Below are positions 1 through 8,741 of a DNA stretch of 17,568 nt, in pieces. The stretch is from JAGLCY01 sp965363725. GTDB lineage: Bacteria > Krumholzibacteriota > Krumholzibacteriia > LZORAL124-64-63. Location of the stretch: assembly GCA_965363725.1 (NCBI GenBank), contig CBDTUS010000065.1:1-17568 (forward strand), given 5' to 3'. Within the stretch, counting starts at the first letter, position 1, and the number at the start of each line of letters is the position of its first letter. The position numbers and the translations under genes are program-made. The notes beneath the pieces are model-generated. The model did not search any database. It had not been told where the DNA came from and saw only the letters and a program-made list of their open reading frames with translations.

Positions 1-234
1 ATCATAGATGGAAAGACCTGCAGTCACGCTGCCCCCGTGACTGTTGATGTACAGGTAGATGTCCCTTTCGGGGTCCTCAGCCTGCAGAAACAGCATCTGG
101 GCGATGACCAGGTTGGCGATATTGTCGTCCACCGGAAAGCCCAGGAAGATGATCCGGTCCTTCAGGAGCCGGGAATAGATATCGTAAGACCGCTCACCGT
201 GGCTGGTCTGGTCGACGACCATGGGGACAAGCAT
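1..234 (-). CDS. clpP: ATP-dependent Clp protease proteolytic subunit ClpP (partial, N-terminal part)
   Basis: Only the first 78 residues lie in the window; the gene runs off the left edge. The protein opens with MLVPMVVDQTSHGERSYDIY, the classic ClpP N-terminus. This is followed by SRLLKDRIIFLG and the strand carrying DIYLYINSHGGSVTAG, which forms the oxyanion/substrate-binding region. The catalytic Ser, His and Asp lie beyond the edge. ClpP forms the tetradecameric serine protease chamber that degrades proteins fed by ClpX or ClpA in the cytoplasm. The ATG at 234 is three bases from the tig stop codon. Its ribosome binding site (GGAGTGA on the minus strand, 238-244) overlaps that stop, so translation is probably coupled. 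The tig-clpP order is the usual one; clpX and lon are commonly next, but they are outside the window. Confidence 0.97.
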   Translation of the reverse strand, partial: MLVPMVVDQTSHGERSYDIYSRLLKDRIIFLGFPVDDNIANLVIAQMLFLQAEDPERDIYLYINSHGGSVTAGLSIYD

Positions 235-237
235 GCG

Positions 238-1578
238 TCACTCCTTTTCGGCAAGAACATCCGTGTCTGCGGGCACATCCTCGATCTCCGCCCGCGAAAG
301 CAGGAAATCATAGGTGCGTCGTTCCAACAGGTCGTATTCGAGTCGTTCCTTCTCTTCGCCACTGTTGACGAATTCACGATACTGGTCAACATCGAATCCG
401 TGCTCGAGAGCCAACTGTTCGATGCGTTCATCGACATCTTCGGCCGTGACCTTGATCTCTTCCTGACGGCGCACCGCCTCCAGCAGGAGCATCGCCTTCA
501 AGGCCAACTCCGCGTGGGACTTACCGGCTTCGAAATATTCCTTGTCCTCGTCTTCGGAGGCGGGCCGTCCCATCTGGGCATTGCGCTTGTGCAGGTCCTC
601 CAGGCCGGCGGCCAGATACCGCGAAACCATGGACGGAGGCAGTGATACATCGTGGCGGGCGACGAGTTCCCTCTGGATGAGGCGATCCATCTCCTGCTCC
701 ACCCGCTGGGCGGATTCCTTTTCCAGGTCGGCCCGGACATCGGTACGCAATTCTGCCAGGGTCTTGCCTTCGGCCACCGTTCCGGCAAAGGCATCGTCGA
801 GGTCCGGCAATTTCTTGGCCAGGATCTCCCGGATCAGGCACTTGAAGCCCATGCTGCGTCCCTTGAGCCCCTCGTTGGGATGGTCTTCGGGATAGTCGAC
901 CGTCACCGTCTTTTCCTCGCCGGCCGCACAGCCCTTCAGTTCCTCGTTGAAAGCGGGCATGTTGTTGGGCGAACCCAGGATGAAGCGCTGGTCGGGAATT
1001 TTGCCGTCCTCGGGAAAATCACCCTCCGGCCCGGCGGGAACCAGGTCCAGCAGGATCTGGTCATCCTGGGCCGCGGGGCGCTCGACCTTTTCGAAGTCAG
1101 CCCGGCTTTCCCGCAGGCGTTCCAGCACCTGGTCCACGTCTTCGTCCGTAACCGAGGTCATCCTCCGTTGAATGGAAAGGCCGTCGATATCACCCAGCTT
1201 GATTTCCGGCCGGACCTCGACCACCAGATCGAATTTCAGGGGTCCTTCTTCGCCGAAATCCAGGTTCTCAAGGGTGGGGTCGTTGACCGGGGACAGTTTG
1301 TGCTCCATCAGGGCGGACATCCAGGCCTTGGGCACCAGAGCCTCCACGGTTTCACTGCGGATCAGGTCCCCCATTTCCTTCTCGATGATCGCCTTGGGGG
1401 TCTTGCCCTTGCGGAAGCCCGGTTTCTGATGGGATTTGGCCACCTTTTTCAGGCGGTTGGTGTATTCCTGATCGAAATGGGCCCTGTCGATACTGGCCTT
1501 GACGACCCTCTTCCAGGATTCGGGCGATTCGATGACCGTGGAAATGGGTTCCGGGGCCTTGGCTTGGTTCTCGGTCAT
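238..1578 (-). CDS. tig: Trigger factor, ribosome-associated peptidyl-prolyl isomerase chaperone
   Basis: A protein of 446 residues, the normal length for trigger factor. It binds the ribosome near the exit tunnel and shields nascent chains. The N-terminal ribosome-binding domain (about 1-130) carries the signature GFRKGKTP at residues 54-61. The FKBP-like PPIase domain spans about 165-255, and the rest is the helical C-terminal chaperone domain. The frame stays open upstream to 1713, but that stretch overlaps the tRNA-Leu gene. The ATG at 1578 has a GAGGA ribosome binding site and begins MTENQAKAPEPISTVIES, so it is the start chosen here. Transcription probably comes from the promoter at 1799-1827 through the tRNA, and continues into clpP three bases downstream. 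Confidence 0.96.
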   Translation of the reverse strand: MTENQAKAPEPISTVIESPESWKRVVKASIDRAHFDQEYTNRLKKVAKSHQKPGFRKGKTPKAIIEKEMGDLIRSETVEALVPKAWMSALMEHKLSPVNDPTLENLDFGEEGPLKFDLVVEVRPEIKLGDIDGLSIQRRMTSVTDEDVDQVLERLRESRADFEKVERPAAQDDQILLDLVPAGPEGDFPEDGKIPDQRFILGSPNNMPAFNEELKGCAAGEEKTVTVDYPEDHPNEGLKGRSMGFKCLIREILAKKLPDLDDAFAGTVAEGKTLAELRTDVRADLEKESAQRVEQEMDRLIQRELVARHDVSLPPSMVSRYLAAGLEDLHKRNAQMGRPASEDEDKEYFEAGKSHAELALKAMLLLEAVRRQEEIKVTAEDVDERIEQLALEHGFDVDQYREFVNSGEEKERLEYDLLERRTYDFLLSRAEIEDVPADTDVLAEKE

Positions 1579-1608
1579 GGGAATCGTTCCTCGCTTTGGT
1601 TGATCCGT

Positions 1609-1626
1609 CCGGATTCGCCGATCCGG
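1609..1626 (-). other. Small hairpin in the tRNA-Leu/tig intergenic leader
   Basis: CCGGAT and ATCCGG form a perfect 6-bp stem with a 6-base loop, between the tRNA 3' end and the tig start. No T-run follows on the minus strand, so it is not an intrinsic terminator. It might help processing of a tRNA-tig transcript or stabilise the tig 5' end; this is a guess. The rest of 1579-1671 shows nothing else recognisable. Confidence 0.35.
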
Positions 1627-1671
1627 TGCGGCTGACTTGTCGACAGGGGAGTTCGGGTCAGGATAAATTGG

Positions 1672-1756
1672 TGGTGCGAGAGGGGGGACTCGAACCCCCA
1701 CGGGTTTCCCCACAGGAACCTAAATCCTGCGCGTCTGCCAGTTCCGCCACTCTCGC
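1672..1756 (-). tRNA. tRNA-Leu (anticodon UAG)
   Basis: On the minus strand the acceptor strand GCGAGAG (1756-1750) pairs perfectly with CTCTCGC (1682-1676), followed by discriminator A and an encoded CCA (1674-1672). The anticodon arm is CAGGA-TTTAGGT-TCCTG, giving anticodon TAG, which reads CUA/CUN leucine codons. A long variable arm (class II, as in tRNA-Leu) and a T arm containing GGTTCGAGTCC are visible. A second CCA follows directly at 1671-1669. The gene lies just upstream of tig and downstream of a strong promoter. Confidence 0.97.
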
Positions 1757-1798
1757 CCAACAGGACGGCCCTCAGCCCGGCGGCGTTTTGGCCGCGCC

Positions 1799-1827
1799 AA
1801 TATAACCACCCCGGAAAACCCGGTCAA
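1799..1827 (-). promoter_or_regulatory. Sigma-70-type promoter for tRNA-Leu (and probably tig-clpP)
   Basis: On the minus strand there is a -35 box TTGACC (1827-1822), a spacer of exactly 17 bases, and a -10 box TATATT (1804-1799). Transcription would start near 1792, about 35 bases before the mature tRNA 5' end. The stretch after the -10 box is GC-rich (GGCGCGG), as is common in stringently controlled stable-RNA promoters. No better promoter is visible between the tRNA and tig, so read-through into tig is likely. Confidence 0.75.
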
Positions 1828-1868
1828 GCTGCCCGAATCTATCGTTTGAACCGGAAAGACCGACTTGC

Positions 1869-3269
1869 CTACTGCATTTTCCGGTAGATCGTGCGCGAGG
1901 CGATGCCCAGGATGTTGGCCGCCGTCTCCTTGTCGCCCCCGGTGCTGTCCAGGGTGGCCTGGATCAACTGCATTTCCGCGTCCCGCAGGGTGGTGCCCAC
2001 CGGGATGTTCACCGCGTCGGACCGCTGGCGCCCGCTCACCACGGAGTTGGGCAGGACATCGAGGTCGACCAGGCTGTCCTTGCTCAACACCACCGCCCGC
2101 TCGACGGCGTTCTCCAGTTCCCGGACATTGCCCGGCCAGGCGTACCGGCCCAGCACCTCGAGGGCACCCGGGGTGAAGCCCACCAACTGCTTGCCGTTTT
2201 TTTCGTTGTATTTCTGCAGGAAGAAATTCGACAGCAACACCACGTCCTCCCCCCGGCTGCGCAGCGAAGGCAGCTCGAGGTTGATGACGTTCAGCCGGTA
2301 GAAGAGGTCTTCCCGGAATCTTCCCTGCGCCACCATTTCCGGCAGGTCGGAATTGGTCGCCGCGATGATACGTACGTCTACCGGAATGGGTTCGTTGCCG
2401 CCGAGCCGTTCGATGACGTTTTCCTGCAGGACCCGCAGAAGTTTGACCTGGGTCGTCAGGGACATCTCACCCACTTCGTCGAGAAAAAGGGTGCCGTGGT
2501 TGGCTGCCTCGAACCGGCCCTTGCGTCGGGCGACGGCCCCCGTGAACGCCCCCTTCTCGTAACCGAACAGTTCGGCTTCGAGCAGGTTTTCCGGCAGGGC
2601 GGCGCAGCTGACCCGCACCATGGCCCGCTTGGCGCGGTCGCTCCAGCCGTGGATGGCCGTGACGAACACCTCCTTGCCGGTCCCACTTTCTCCCGTCAAC
2701 AGGATGGTCGCGCTGCTGCCCGCCACCTGCCTCGCGGTGTCGATGGCCTGCCGCATCGGTTCGCTGTTGCCGATGATCTCGTGGACGCCCTGGATCTCCT
2801 CGAGGCGTTTCCGCAAATCCCGGTTCTCGGCGATGAGGTGCTGCTTCTCCAGCGCCTTGCGGACCACCTTCAGGGTGGTGGTGATGGAAAATGGTTTCTC
2901 GATGAAATCGTAGGCCCCGGTGCGCATGGCGTCCACGGCGGTCTCGATGGTGCCGTGCCCCGTTATGATGACGAACTCCGTGTTGGGCGCCACCACCTGG
3001 GCGGCCTTGAGCAGATCGAGCCCGCCCATGCGAGGCATCTGCAGGTCGGACAGGACCAGGTGGATCTCATTCTGACGCAGCAGGGCAAGACCCTCCTCGC
3101 CGTTTCCCGCGGTCAGGACATGGTACCCGTTCCGCGTCAGCAGCTTGCTGAGAGCCCGGCTGAGTTCCGGCTCGTCATCCACCACCAGAATGGTCGCCTC
3201 GTGCTCGGGCGCTTCCGCCCCGGCGGCGGTGTTAGCGACGGGGAGGCCGCGTTCGGGATTCAGGTTCAT
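1869..3269 (-). CDS. NtrC-family sigma-54-dependent response regulator
   Basis: A 466-residue protein with the full three-domain NtrC layout. The receiver domain (about 25-145) has acidic pair D31/D32, phospho-acceptor D75 (LSDLQMP), T103 and K125. The AAA+ domain (about 165-395) has Walker A GESGTGKE at 193-200 and the sigma-54 contact loop GAFTGA at 240-245. It also has Walker B LFLDEVGEM at 261-269 and WPGNVREL at 378-385. A Fis-type helix-turn-helix occupies about 430-464 (ETAANILGIASRTIYRK). It should activate RNA polymerase with sigma-54 after phosphorylation. All key residues are present. No sensor kinase gene lies beside it, so partner and targets are unknown. The ribosome binding site upstream of the ATG at 3269 is weak. 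Confidence 0.95.
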   Translation of the reverse strand: MNLNPERGLPVANTAAGAEAPEHEATILVVDDEPELSRALSKLLTRNGYHVLTAGNGEEGLALLRQNEIHLVLSDLQMPRMGGLDLLKAAQVVAPNTEFVIITGHGTIETAVDAMRTGAYDFIEKPFSITTTLKVVRKALEKQHLIAENRDLRKRLEEIQGVHEIIGNSEPMRQAIDTARQVAGSSATILLTGESGTGKEVFVTAIHGWSDRAKRAMVRVSCAALPENLLEAELFGYEKGAFTGAVARRKGRFEAANHGTLFLDEVGEMSLTTQVKLLRVLQENVIERLGGNEPIPVDVRIIAATNSDLPEMVAQGRFREDLFYRLNVINLELPSLRSRGEDVVLLSNFFLQKYNEKNGKQLVGFTPGALEVLGRYAWPGNVRELENAVERAVVLSKDSLVDLDVLPNSVVSGRQRSDAVNIPVGTTLRDAEMQLIQATLDSTGGDKETAANILGIASRTIYRKMQ

Positions 3270-3306
3270 GATCCAGGCAACCTTTGACGGCAGGGTGTAC
3301 GAATTC

Positions 3307-3323
3307 AGGCGGCGCAGCCGCCT
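3307..3323 (-). other. GC-rich hairpin in the leader of the NtrC-type regulator gene
   Basis: AGGCGGC and GCCGCCT form a 7-bp stem around a 3-base loop, between the putative promoter (3338-3366) and the ATG at 3269. No T-run follows on either strand, so it is not a typical intrinsic terminator. It would sit in the 5' untranslated region if that promoter is real. Confidence 0.4.
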
Positions 3324-3337
3324 CCAACAGGAAGGAC

Positions 3338-3366
3338 AATTTGTCAGAGATTTGACGATTTGTCAA
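3338..3366 (-). promoter_or_regulatory. Possible promoter/operator of the NtrC-type regulator gene
   Basis: On the minus strand there is a consensus -35 box TTGACA (3366-3361), 17 bases, then a poor -10 box CAAATT (3343-3338). The same stretch holds two copies of TGACAAAT (3365-3358 and 3346-3339), 19 bp apart, with a related GTCAAAT between them. The repeats could be an operator, possibly for autoregulation. The weak -10 match keeps the promoter call tentative. The rest of 3270-3419 shows only the hairpin listed separately. Confidence 0.4.
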
Positions 3367-3419
3367 CAGGTGGAGCTTAAACCATTGTCCCGGAATCGTT
3401 CAACCCAGGCCATGAAAAC

Positions 3420-4745
3420 TCAGGACAAGAAGCCCCCGGGGAACAAACGGCCGAACAGGCCACGCCGGTGGGCGGCTTCCAGGAGGGTTTCCTGGAAGGA
3501 CGGATGGGCGATCGAGATCAGGGCTTCGGCCCGTTGCCGCACGTTGCGCCCCAGCATGTGGGCCACCCCGTTCTCGGTGACCACCACGTGAACATCGGCC
3601 CGGGTCAGGACGACGCCCGCGCCCTGGTCGAGGTTCGGCACGATCCGCGACAACCTTCCGTCGCTGGTCACCGACGGCAGCGCGATGATGGGCAGCCCCC
3701 CCTTGGCCAGGGCCGCGCCGCGCATGAAGTCGGCCTGCCCACCAAAACCGCTGTAGATCTTTTCCCCGATGGAGTCGGAACAGACCTGGCCGGTCAGATC
3801 CACCTGGATCGCGCTGTTGACCGCCACCATGTTGTCGTTCTTGGCGATATTGCCCGGGTGGTTCACATAGTCCGTGGGGTGGAATTCGATCAGGGCGTTG
3901 TCGTGGGCGAAATCATAGACGTCGCGCGTTCCCATGATGAACCCGGCGACGACCTTGCCAGGATGGAAGGTCTTGCATTCCCCGGTGACCACTCCGCTGC
4001 CCACCAGCTGTGGCAGGGCCTCGGTGAACATTTCAGTGTGCACGCCCAGGTCGCGGCGGTCGCCCAAGAACTCCAGGACGGCGTTGGAGATGGCGCCCAG
4101 TCCCAGTTGCAGGCAGGATTCGTCGGCGATGAGTTCGGCCACATTGGCGCCGATGCGGCGCTCGACGTCGGTGGCCGGCTCCGGTCGGAACTCGTCCAGG
4201 TCCCGGTCCACCTCCACGAAAGCATCGATCTTCGACACGTGGATAAAACTGTCGCCCAGGGTGCGAGGCATCTGGCGGTTGACTTCGGCCACGATCACGC
4301 CCGCCGAAAGGGCGGCGGGCTTGGTCACCCCCACCTCGATGCCGAAGCTGCAGAACCCGTGTTCGTCCGGGGGACTGACCACGACAAAGGCGCAATCCAA
4401 CGGGATCACTCCGCGGCGAAAAAGTCGGGGCATCTCGTGCAAATGGACCGGCACGTAGTCGGCGCGACCCTCGTTGACCGCTTCCCGCGTGTTGGCCCCC
4501 ACGAAACAGTCATTGAGACGGAAGTGCCCCTTCATGTCGACACCGATGTACGGCGCGTCGCCCAGGGTCAGGTGGTGGATGATCTCCACCTCCTGGAGCT
4601 CCTCCGCCCGATCGGTCAAAGCCTCGATCAGGGTGTGGGGCGCCGCACAACCGGACCCCATGTACACCTTGTGGCCCGAGGCCACGACCTGGACCGCTTC
4701 GGTCGCGGATTTCAGCCGTGACCGGTAGTCGGTCATCCAACTCAT
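3420..4745 (-). CDS. Acetyl-CoA hydrolase/transferase family protein (4-hydroxybutyrate CoA-transferase-like)
   Basis: A 441-residue family I CoA-transferase of the acetyl-CoA hydrolase / 4-hydroxybutyrate CoA-transferase group, which has this length. These enzymes move CoA from an acyl-CoA to a carboxylate through a glutamyl-CoA thioester. The motif VHTEMFTEALPQLV puts a glutamate at residue 238, matching the catalytic glutamate of the group as I recall it. QLGLGAISNAVLEFLG (213-228) and YSGFGGQADFMRGA (331-344) are the conserved glycine-rich CoA-binding loops. The ATG at 4745 overlaps the stop of the upstream dehydrogenase gene as ATGA, and its own ribosome binding site is poor, so translation is probably coupled. 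As the last gene of the vor operon it may recycle CoA from the acyl-CoA made by Vor. The true acyl donor and acceptor cannot be read from sequence. Confidence 0.9.
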   Translation of the reverse strand: MSWMTDYRSRLKSATEAVQVVASGHKVYMGSGCAAPHTLIEALTDRAEELQEVEIIHHLTLGDAPYIGVDMKGHFRLNDCFVGANTREAVNEGRADYVPVHLHEMPRLFRRGVIPLDCAFVVVSPPDEHGFCSFGIEVGVTKPAALSAGVIVAEVNRQMPRTLGDSFIHVSKIDAFVEVDRDLDEFRPEPATDVERRIGANVAELIADESCLQLGLGAISNAVLEFLGDRRDLGVHTEMFTEALPQLVGSGVVTGECKTFHPGKVVAGFIMGTRDVYDFAHDNALIEFHPTDYVNHPGNIAKNDNMVAVNSAIQVDLTGQVCSDSIGEKIYSGFGGQADFMRGAALAKGGLPIIALPSVTSDGRLSRIVPNLDQGAGVVLTRADVHVVVTENGVAHMLGRNVRQRAEALISIAHPSFQETLLEAAHRRGLFGRLFPGGFLS

Positions 4746-5872
4746 GATCCGGAGCCGCCCGCAGCTTCGATCACCCGCACCGGCTGGCAGTCCCGGGCCA
4801 CGGCCAACCCCCGGTGGGTGATGTGGCCTCCGCAGACGTTGACCCCCCGCGCCAGGGCTGGATCAGCGCCCAGCACATCGGCCAGGGGCCCGAAGGCGAC
4901 AGCGGAGATGTAGGGCAGAATGGCGTTGGCCAGGGCATAGGTGGCCGACCGGGCCACCAGGCTCGGCAGGTTGGGTACACAGTAGTGGGTGATCCCGTCC
5001 ACCACGTAGGTGGGATCCGAAAGACGGGTCGGGCGGCTGGTCTCGAAACAGCCGCCCTGGTCGACCGAGATGTCGATGATCAGGCTCTTTTCTCGCAACA
5101 GCCCCACCATCTCCTTGGTCACCAGATGGGGCGTCCGGGCGCCGGGAATCAGGACGGCGCCCACCACGACGTTGGCGAAGGACAGAACCTTGCGCAGGGT
5201 GGCCTCGTTGGCCACGAAAGTCGTGACCTGCCCCGGGAAGTTCCAGTCGATTTCCGAAATCCGGTCGAAGGAACTGTCCAGCAGGGTGACCCGGGCACCT
5301 GCTCCGACACAGGCCCGCACGGCGTTGCGCCCCACGGTCCCCGCTCCGATCACCACGACTTCGGCCGGCGGCACGGCCGGGGCGCCCCCGAGCAGGATGC
5401 CCTGCCCACCGTGGTCCGTCTGCAGATAGCGGGAAGCGATCTGGGGAACCATTCGGCCCGCGATCTGGGACAGCGGCCGTAATACCGGCAAATCGCCCTG
5501 GTCGTCCTGGATGGTCGAGAAATCGATGGCGGTGCAGTTCCGTTCCAGAAGGATATCCACCAGGCGGGGATCGGCCACCGCCAGATGCATGGCCGACATG
5601 ATGACCTGGCCGCTCTTGATCAGCGGGTATTCATCCGGGACCGGCTGGTTGACTTTGACCACGATGTCGGCCCGGCCGTAGATCTCGTCCAGGGAGTGGA
5701 GCACGCGGGCACCGGAGGATTCGTATTGCTCGTCCGTGAATCCGCTGCCGGCCCCGGCGTGCCGCTCGACGATGACCTCGCCGCCCCGGTCCACGAGATT
5801 GGCCACCGCGCGCGGCGGCAGGCCCACCCGGAATTCGTCCACCGCGCGGGAGCGCGGAATGCCGATGATCAT
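4742..5872 (-). CDS. Alanine dehydrogenase / PNT-family NAD-dependent amino acid dehydrogenase, atypical active site
   Basis: A 376-residue protein collinear with alanine dehydrogenase, which deaminates L-alanine to pyruvate using NAD+. The start MIIGIPRSRAVDEFRV matches the family N-terminus and has a GGAG site just upstream. Conserved residues are R15, H96 (MHLA), the Rossmann loop VVIGAGTVGRNA (173-184), D199 after the second strand (typical for NAD), D271 (SVDQGGCFE) and N301. Position 75, the substrate-binding lysine in alanine dehydrogenase (KVKEP), is asparagine here (KVNQP). The residues before H96 also differ (SAM instead of the usual T-aromatic-L). The substrate may therefore not be alanine, and activity is uncertain. 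Position 75 looks closer to transhydrogenase alpha subunits, but the length and H96 fit the alanine dehydrogenase side. The gene lies 52 bases after vorA and overlaps the CoA-transferase by four bases. Confidence 0.88.
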   Translation of the reverse strand: MIIGIPRSRAVDEFRVGLPPRAVANLVDRGGEVIVERHAGAGSGFTDEQYESSGARVLHSLDEIYGRADIVVKVNQPVPDEYPLIKSGQVIMSAMHLAVADPRLVDILLERNCTAIDFSTIQDDQGDLPVLRPLSQIAGRMVPQIASRYLQTDHGGQGILLGGAPAVPPAEVVVIGAGTVGRNAVRACVGAGARVTLLDSSFDRISEIDWNFPGQVTTFVANEATLRKVLSFANVVVGAVLIPGARTPHLVTKEMVGLLREKSLIIDISVDQGGCFETSRPTRLSDPTYVVDGITHYCVPNLPSLVARSATYALANAILPYISAVAFGPLADVLGADPALARGVNVCGGHITHRGLAVARDCQPVRVIEAAGGSGS

Positions 5873-5924
5873 TGTTCTCCGCCCCCGGCCGGCCGGACAG
5901 TCACCTGTCCGATCGGCCTTTCGC

Positions 5925-7339
<1,415 letters not shown>

Positions 7340-7343
<4 letters not shown>

Positions 7344-8404
7344 GATGTGGCAACCCCTTCCATGATCTTGGTGTATTCGGCCACCAGTTCCTGGCTGCCG
7401 GGCACCATCCCGCCGCAGCGTCCGTAGAAGTGCACCGGGACCTTCCCGTTGACCGCCAGCTTCACGTCCTCGACCATCTGGCCGGTGGAGAGCTCGACGG
7501 CCAGGAACATGCTGGCCGTATCGGTCAGACGGGCGATGGCATCGGTGGGAAACGGCCACAGGCTGATGGGCCTGAGCAGCCCCACCTTGAGCCCCTGCTT
7601 GCGGGCCTCATCGACCGTCGAATAGACGATCCGGCTGACCACCCCGTAGGCCACCACGACCAGGTCGGCGTCTTCGGTCTTGTATTCCTCGAACATCACT
7701 TCATTGGCCATGATGTCCTGGTATTTGGCATCGAGCTTGAGGTTGTGGGCTTCCAGTTCATCCGGCTCCAGGACGATCGAGCTGACCAGGTTGCCGGCCG
7801 TCTCGGGCGTTCCGTCCACGGCCCAGTCCGAGTGGTCGGGCAGGGTGGCCACCGCTTCGGGGATGTCCACGACCTCCATCATCTGGCCGGTGATGCCGTC
7901 GGCCATGATGCAGGCGGGGTTGCGGTACTTGTCCGCCAGCTCGAAGGCCTTCATGGTCAGGTCGCACATCTCCTGGGCTCCATTGGGCGCCAGGGCAATC
8001 AGGCGATAGTTCCCGTGCCCACCCCCCTTGGTGATCTGGAAATAGTCGGCCTGCTCGGGCGCGATGTTACCCAGCCCGGGGCCTCCGCGCACGATGTTCA
8101 CCACCACGCAGGGCAGCTCGGCGCCGGCGCAATAGCTCAGGCCCTCCTGCTTCAGGCTGAAGCCGGGGCTCGAAGACGCGGTCATGGTGCGCACGCCCAT
8201 CCCGGCCGAGCCGTAGACCATGTTGATGGCCGCCACTTCGCTTTCGGCCTGGATGAACACGCCGCTGAGGGCGGGGAAATGCAGGGCGGCCGCGTGGGCG
8301 ATCTCGCTGGCCGGAGTGATGGGATAACCGTAGTAGGCCCGGCATCCCGCAGCCAAGGCACCGACGATGATGGCGTCATTGCCTTTCATGAACTGTTTCG
8401 CCAT
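7340..8404 (-). CDS. vorB: 2-oxoacid:ferredoxin oxidoreductase alpha subunit, VorB-like
   Basis: A 354-residue alpha subunit carrying the pyrimidine-binding domain of the TPP enzyme. Conserved features are YYGYPITPASE (24-34), QAESEVAAINMVYGSAGMG (52-70) with a glutamate in the position that activates TPP, and MTASSSPGFSLKQEGLSY (74-91). Domain II follows from about 240 (DADLVVVAYGVVSRIV). Length and arrangement match VorB, the 3-methyl-2-oxobutanoate:ferredoxin oxidoreductase alpha subunit, rather than the longer pyruvate enzymes. It would act in the cytoplasm as a complex with VorA and VorC. A GGGAG ribosome binding site precedes the ATG at 8404. The gene follows vorC by 33 bases and overlaps vorA by four. 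Confidence 0.93.
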
Positions 8405-8437
8405 GGAAATTCTCCCGTCGAGTTGGATCCGATCGAT

Positions 8438-8668
8438 CTACGGCTTGACCACGCGAATGGCGCCCGGCTCGGGGCAGGCGTAGAAACACAGGCCGCAACC
8501 GGTGCAATTTTCGCCGGTGTAGTAGGCCGGGTGGTAGCTGGCGCTGTTGAGCTTTTCGCTGATGGCGATCACGCTCTTGGGACAGACGGCCAGGCACAAC
8601 TGGCAACCCTTGCAGAGTTCCCCGTTGACCTCCATGAAGGGCACGTCCATCGCGGTTTTTTCGGTCAT
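8438..8668 (-). CDS. vorC: 2 x [4Fe-4S] ferredoxin-type delta subunit of the 2-oxoacid oxidoreductase, VorC-like
   Basis: A 76-residue iron-sulfur protein with two complete [4Fe-4S] motifs. The first is CKGCQLCLAVCP (cysteines 19, 22, 25, 29) and the second CTGCGLCFYACP (cysteines 55, 58, 61, 65). It should carry electrons from the TPP site of VorAB to an external ferredoxin. It is the first gene of the vor operon. A GTG at 8677 is also in frame, but it forms part of the ribosome binding site GAGGTGA that is correctly spaced for the ATG at 8668, so the ATG is chosen. Upstream lies an unusual leader with a terminator-like hairpin (8701-8733). Confidence 0.93.
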   Translation of the reverse strand: MTEKTAMDVPFMEVNGELCKGCQLCLAVCPKSVIAISEKLNSASYHPAYYTGENCTGCGLCFYACPEPGAIRVVKP

Positions 8669-8700
8669 GGAAATCACCTCGTTGAGTGAAGGTGAGAAGG

Positions 8701-8733
8701 TAAAAAACCTGTTACCTGATAAACATAACAGGT
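8701..8733 (-). terminator. Intrinsic terminator or leader attenuator between echA and vorC
   Basis: On the minus strand ACCTGTTA (8733-8726) and TAACAGGT (8714-8707) form an 8-bp perfect stem with an 11-base loop, running directly into six Ts (8707-8702). This is a good rho-independent terminator for transcripts coming from the enoyl-CoA hydratase gene. Only 32 bases remain between the T-run and the vorC start, including the ribosome binding site. A separate vor promoter can therefore hardly fit downstream, and the hairpin may also act as an attenuator in the vor leader. Confidence 0.7.
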
Positions 8734-8741
8734 CTCCGCAC

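Noticed and set aside
652..1635. Long plus-strand open frame opposite trigger factor, and similar long antisense frames at 3468-4721, 5736-7325, 7430-8689, 9774-11198, 11551-13131 and 16082-17242
   Set aside because: Each lies opposite a gene with clear family motifs, encodes low-complexity His/Gly/Asp/Arg-rich sequence without domains, and is what high-GC codon use produces on the other strand.
1579..1713. In-frame 45-residue N-terminal extension of trigger factor
   Set aside because: It overlaps the mature tRNA-Leu gene and has no family similarity; the ATG at 1578 has a good ribosome binding site.
1814..1853. Possible terminator of the NtrC-type regulator gene (CCGGTTCAA with TTGACCGG, then GTTTT, on the minus strand)
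   Set aside because: The stem has a bulge and a long loop, the T-run is short, and the second arm is the -35 box of the tRNA promoter.
8669..8677. GTG at 8677 as the vorC start
   Set aside because: The GTG is part of the GAGGTGA ribosome binding site that is properly spaced for the ATG at 8668.
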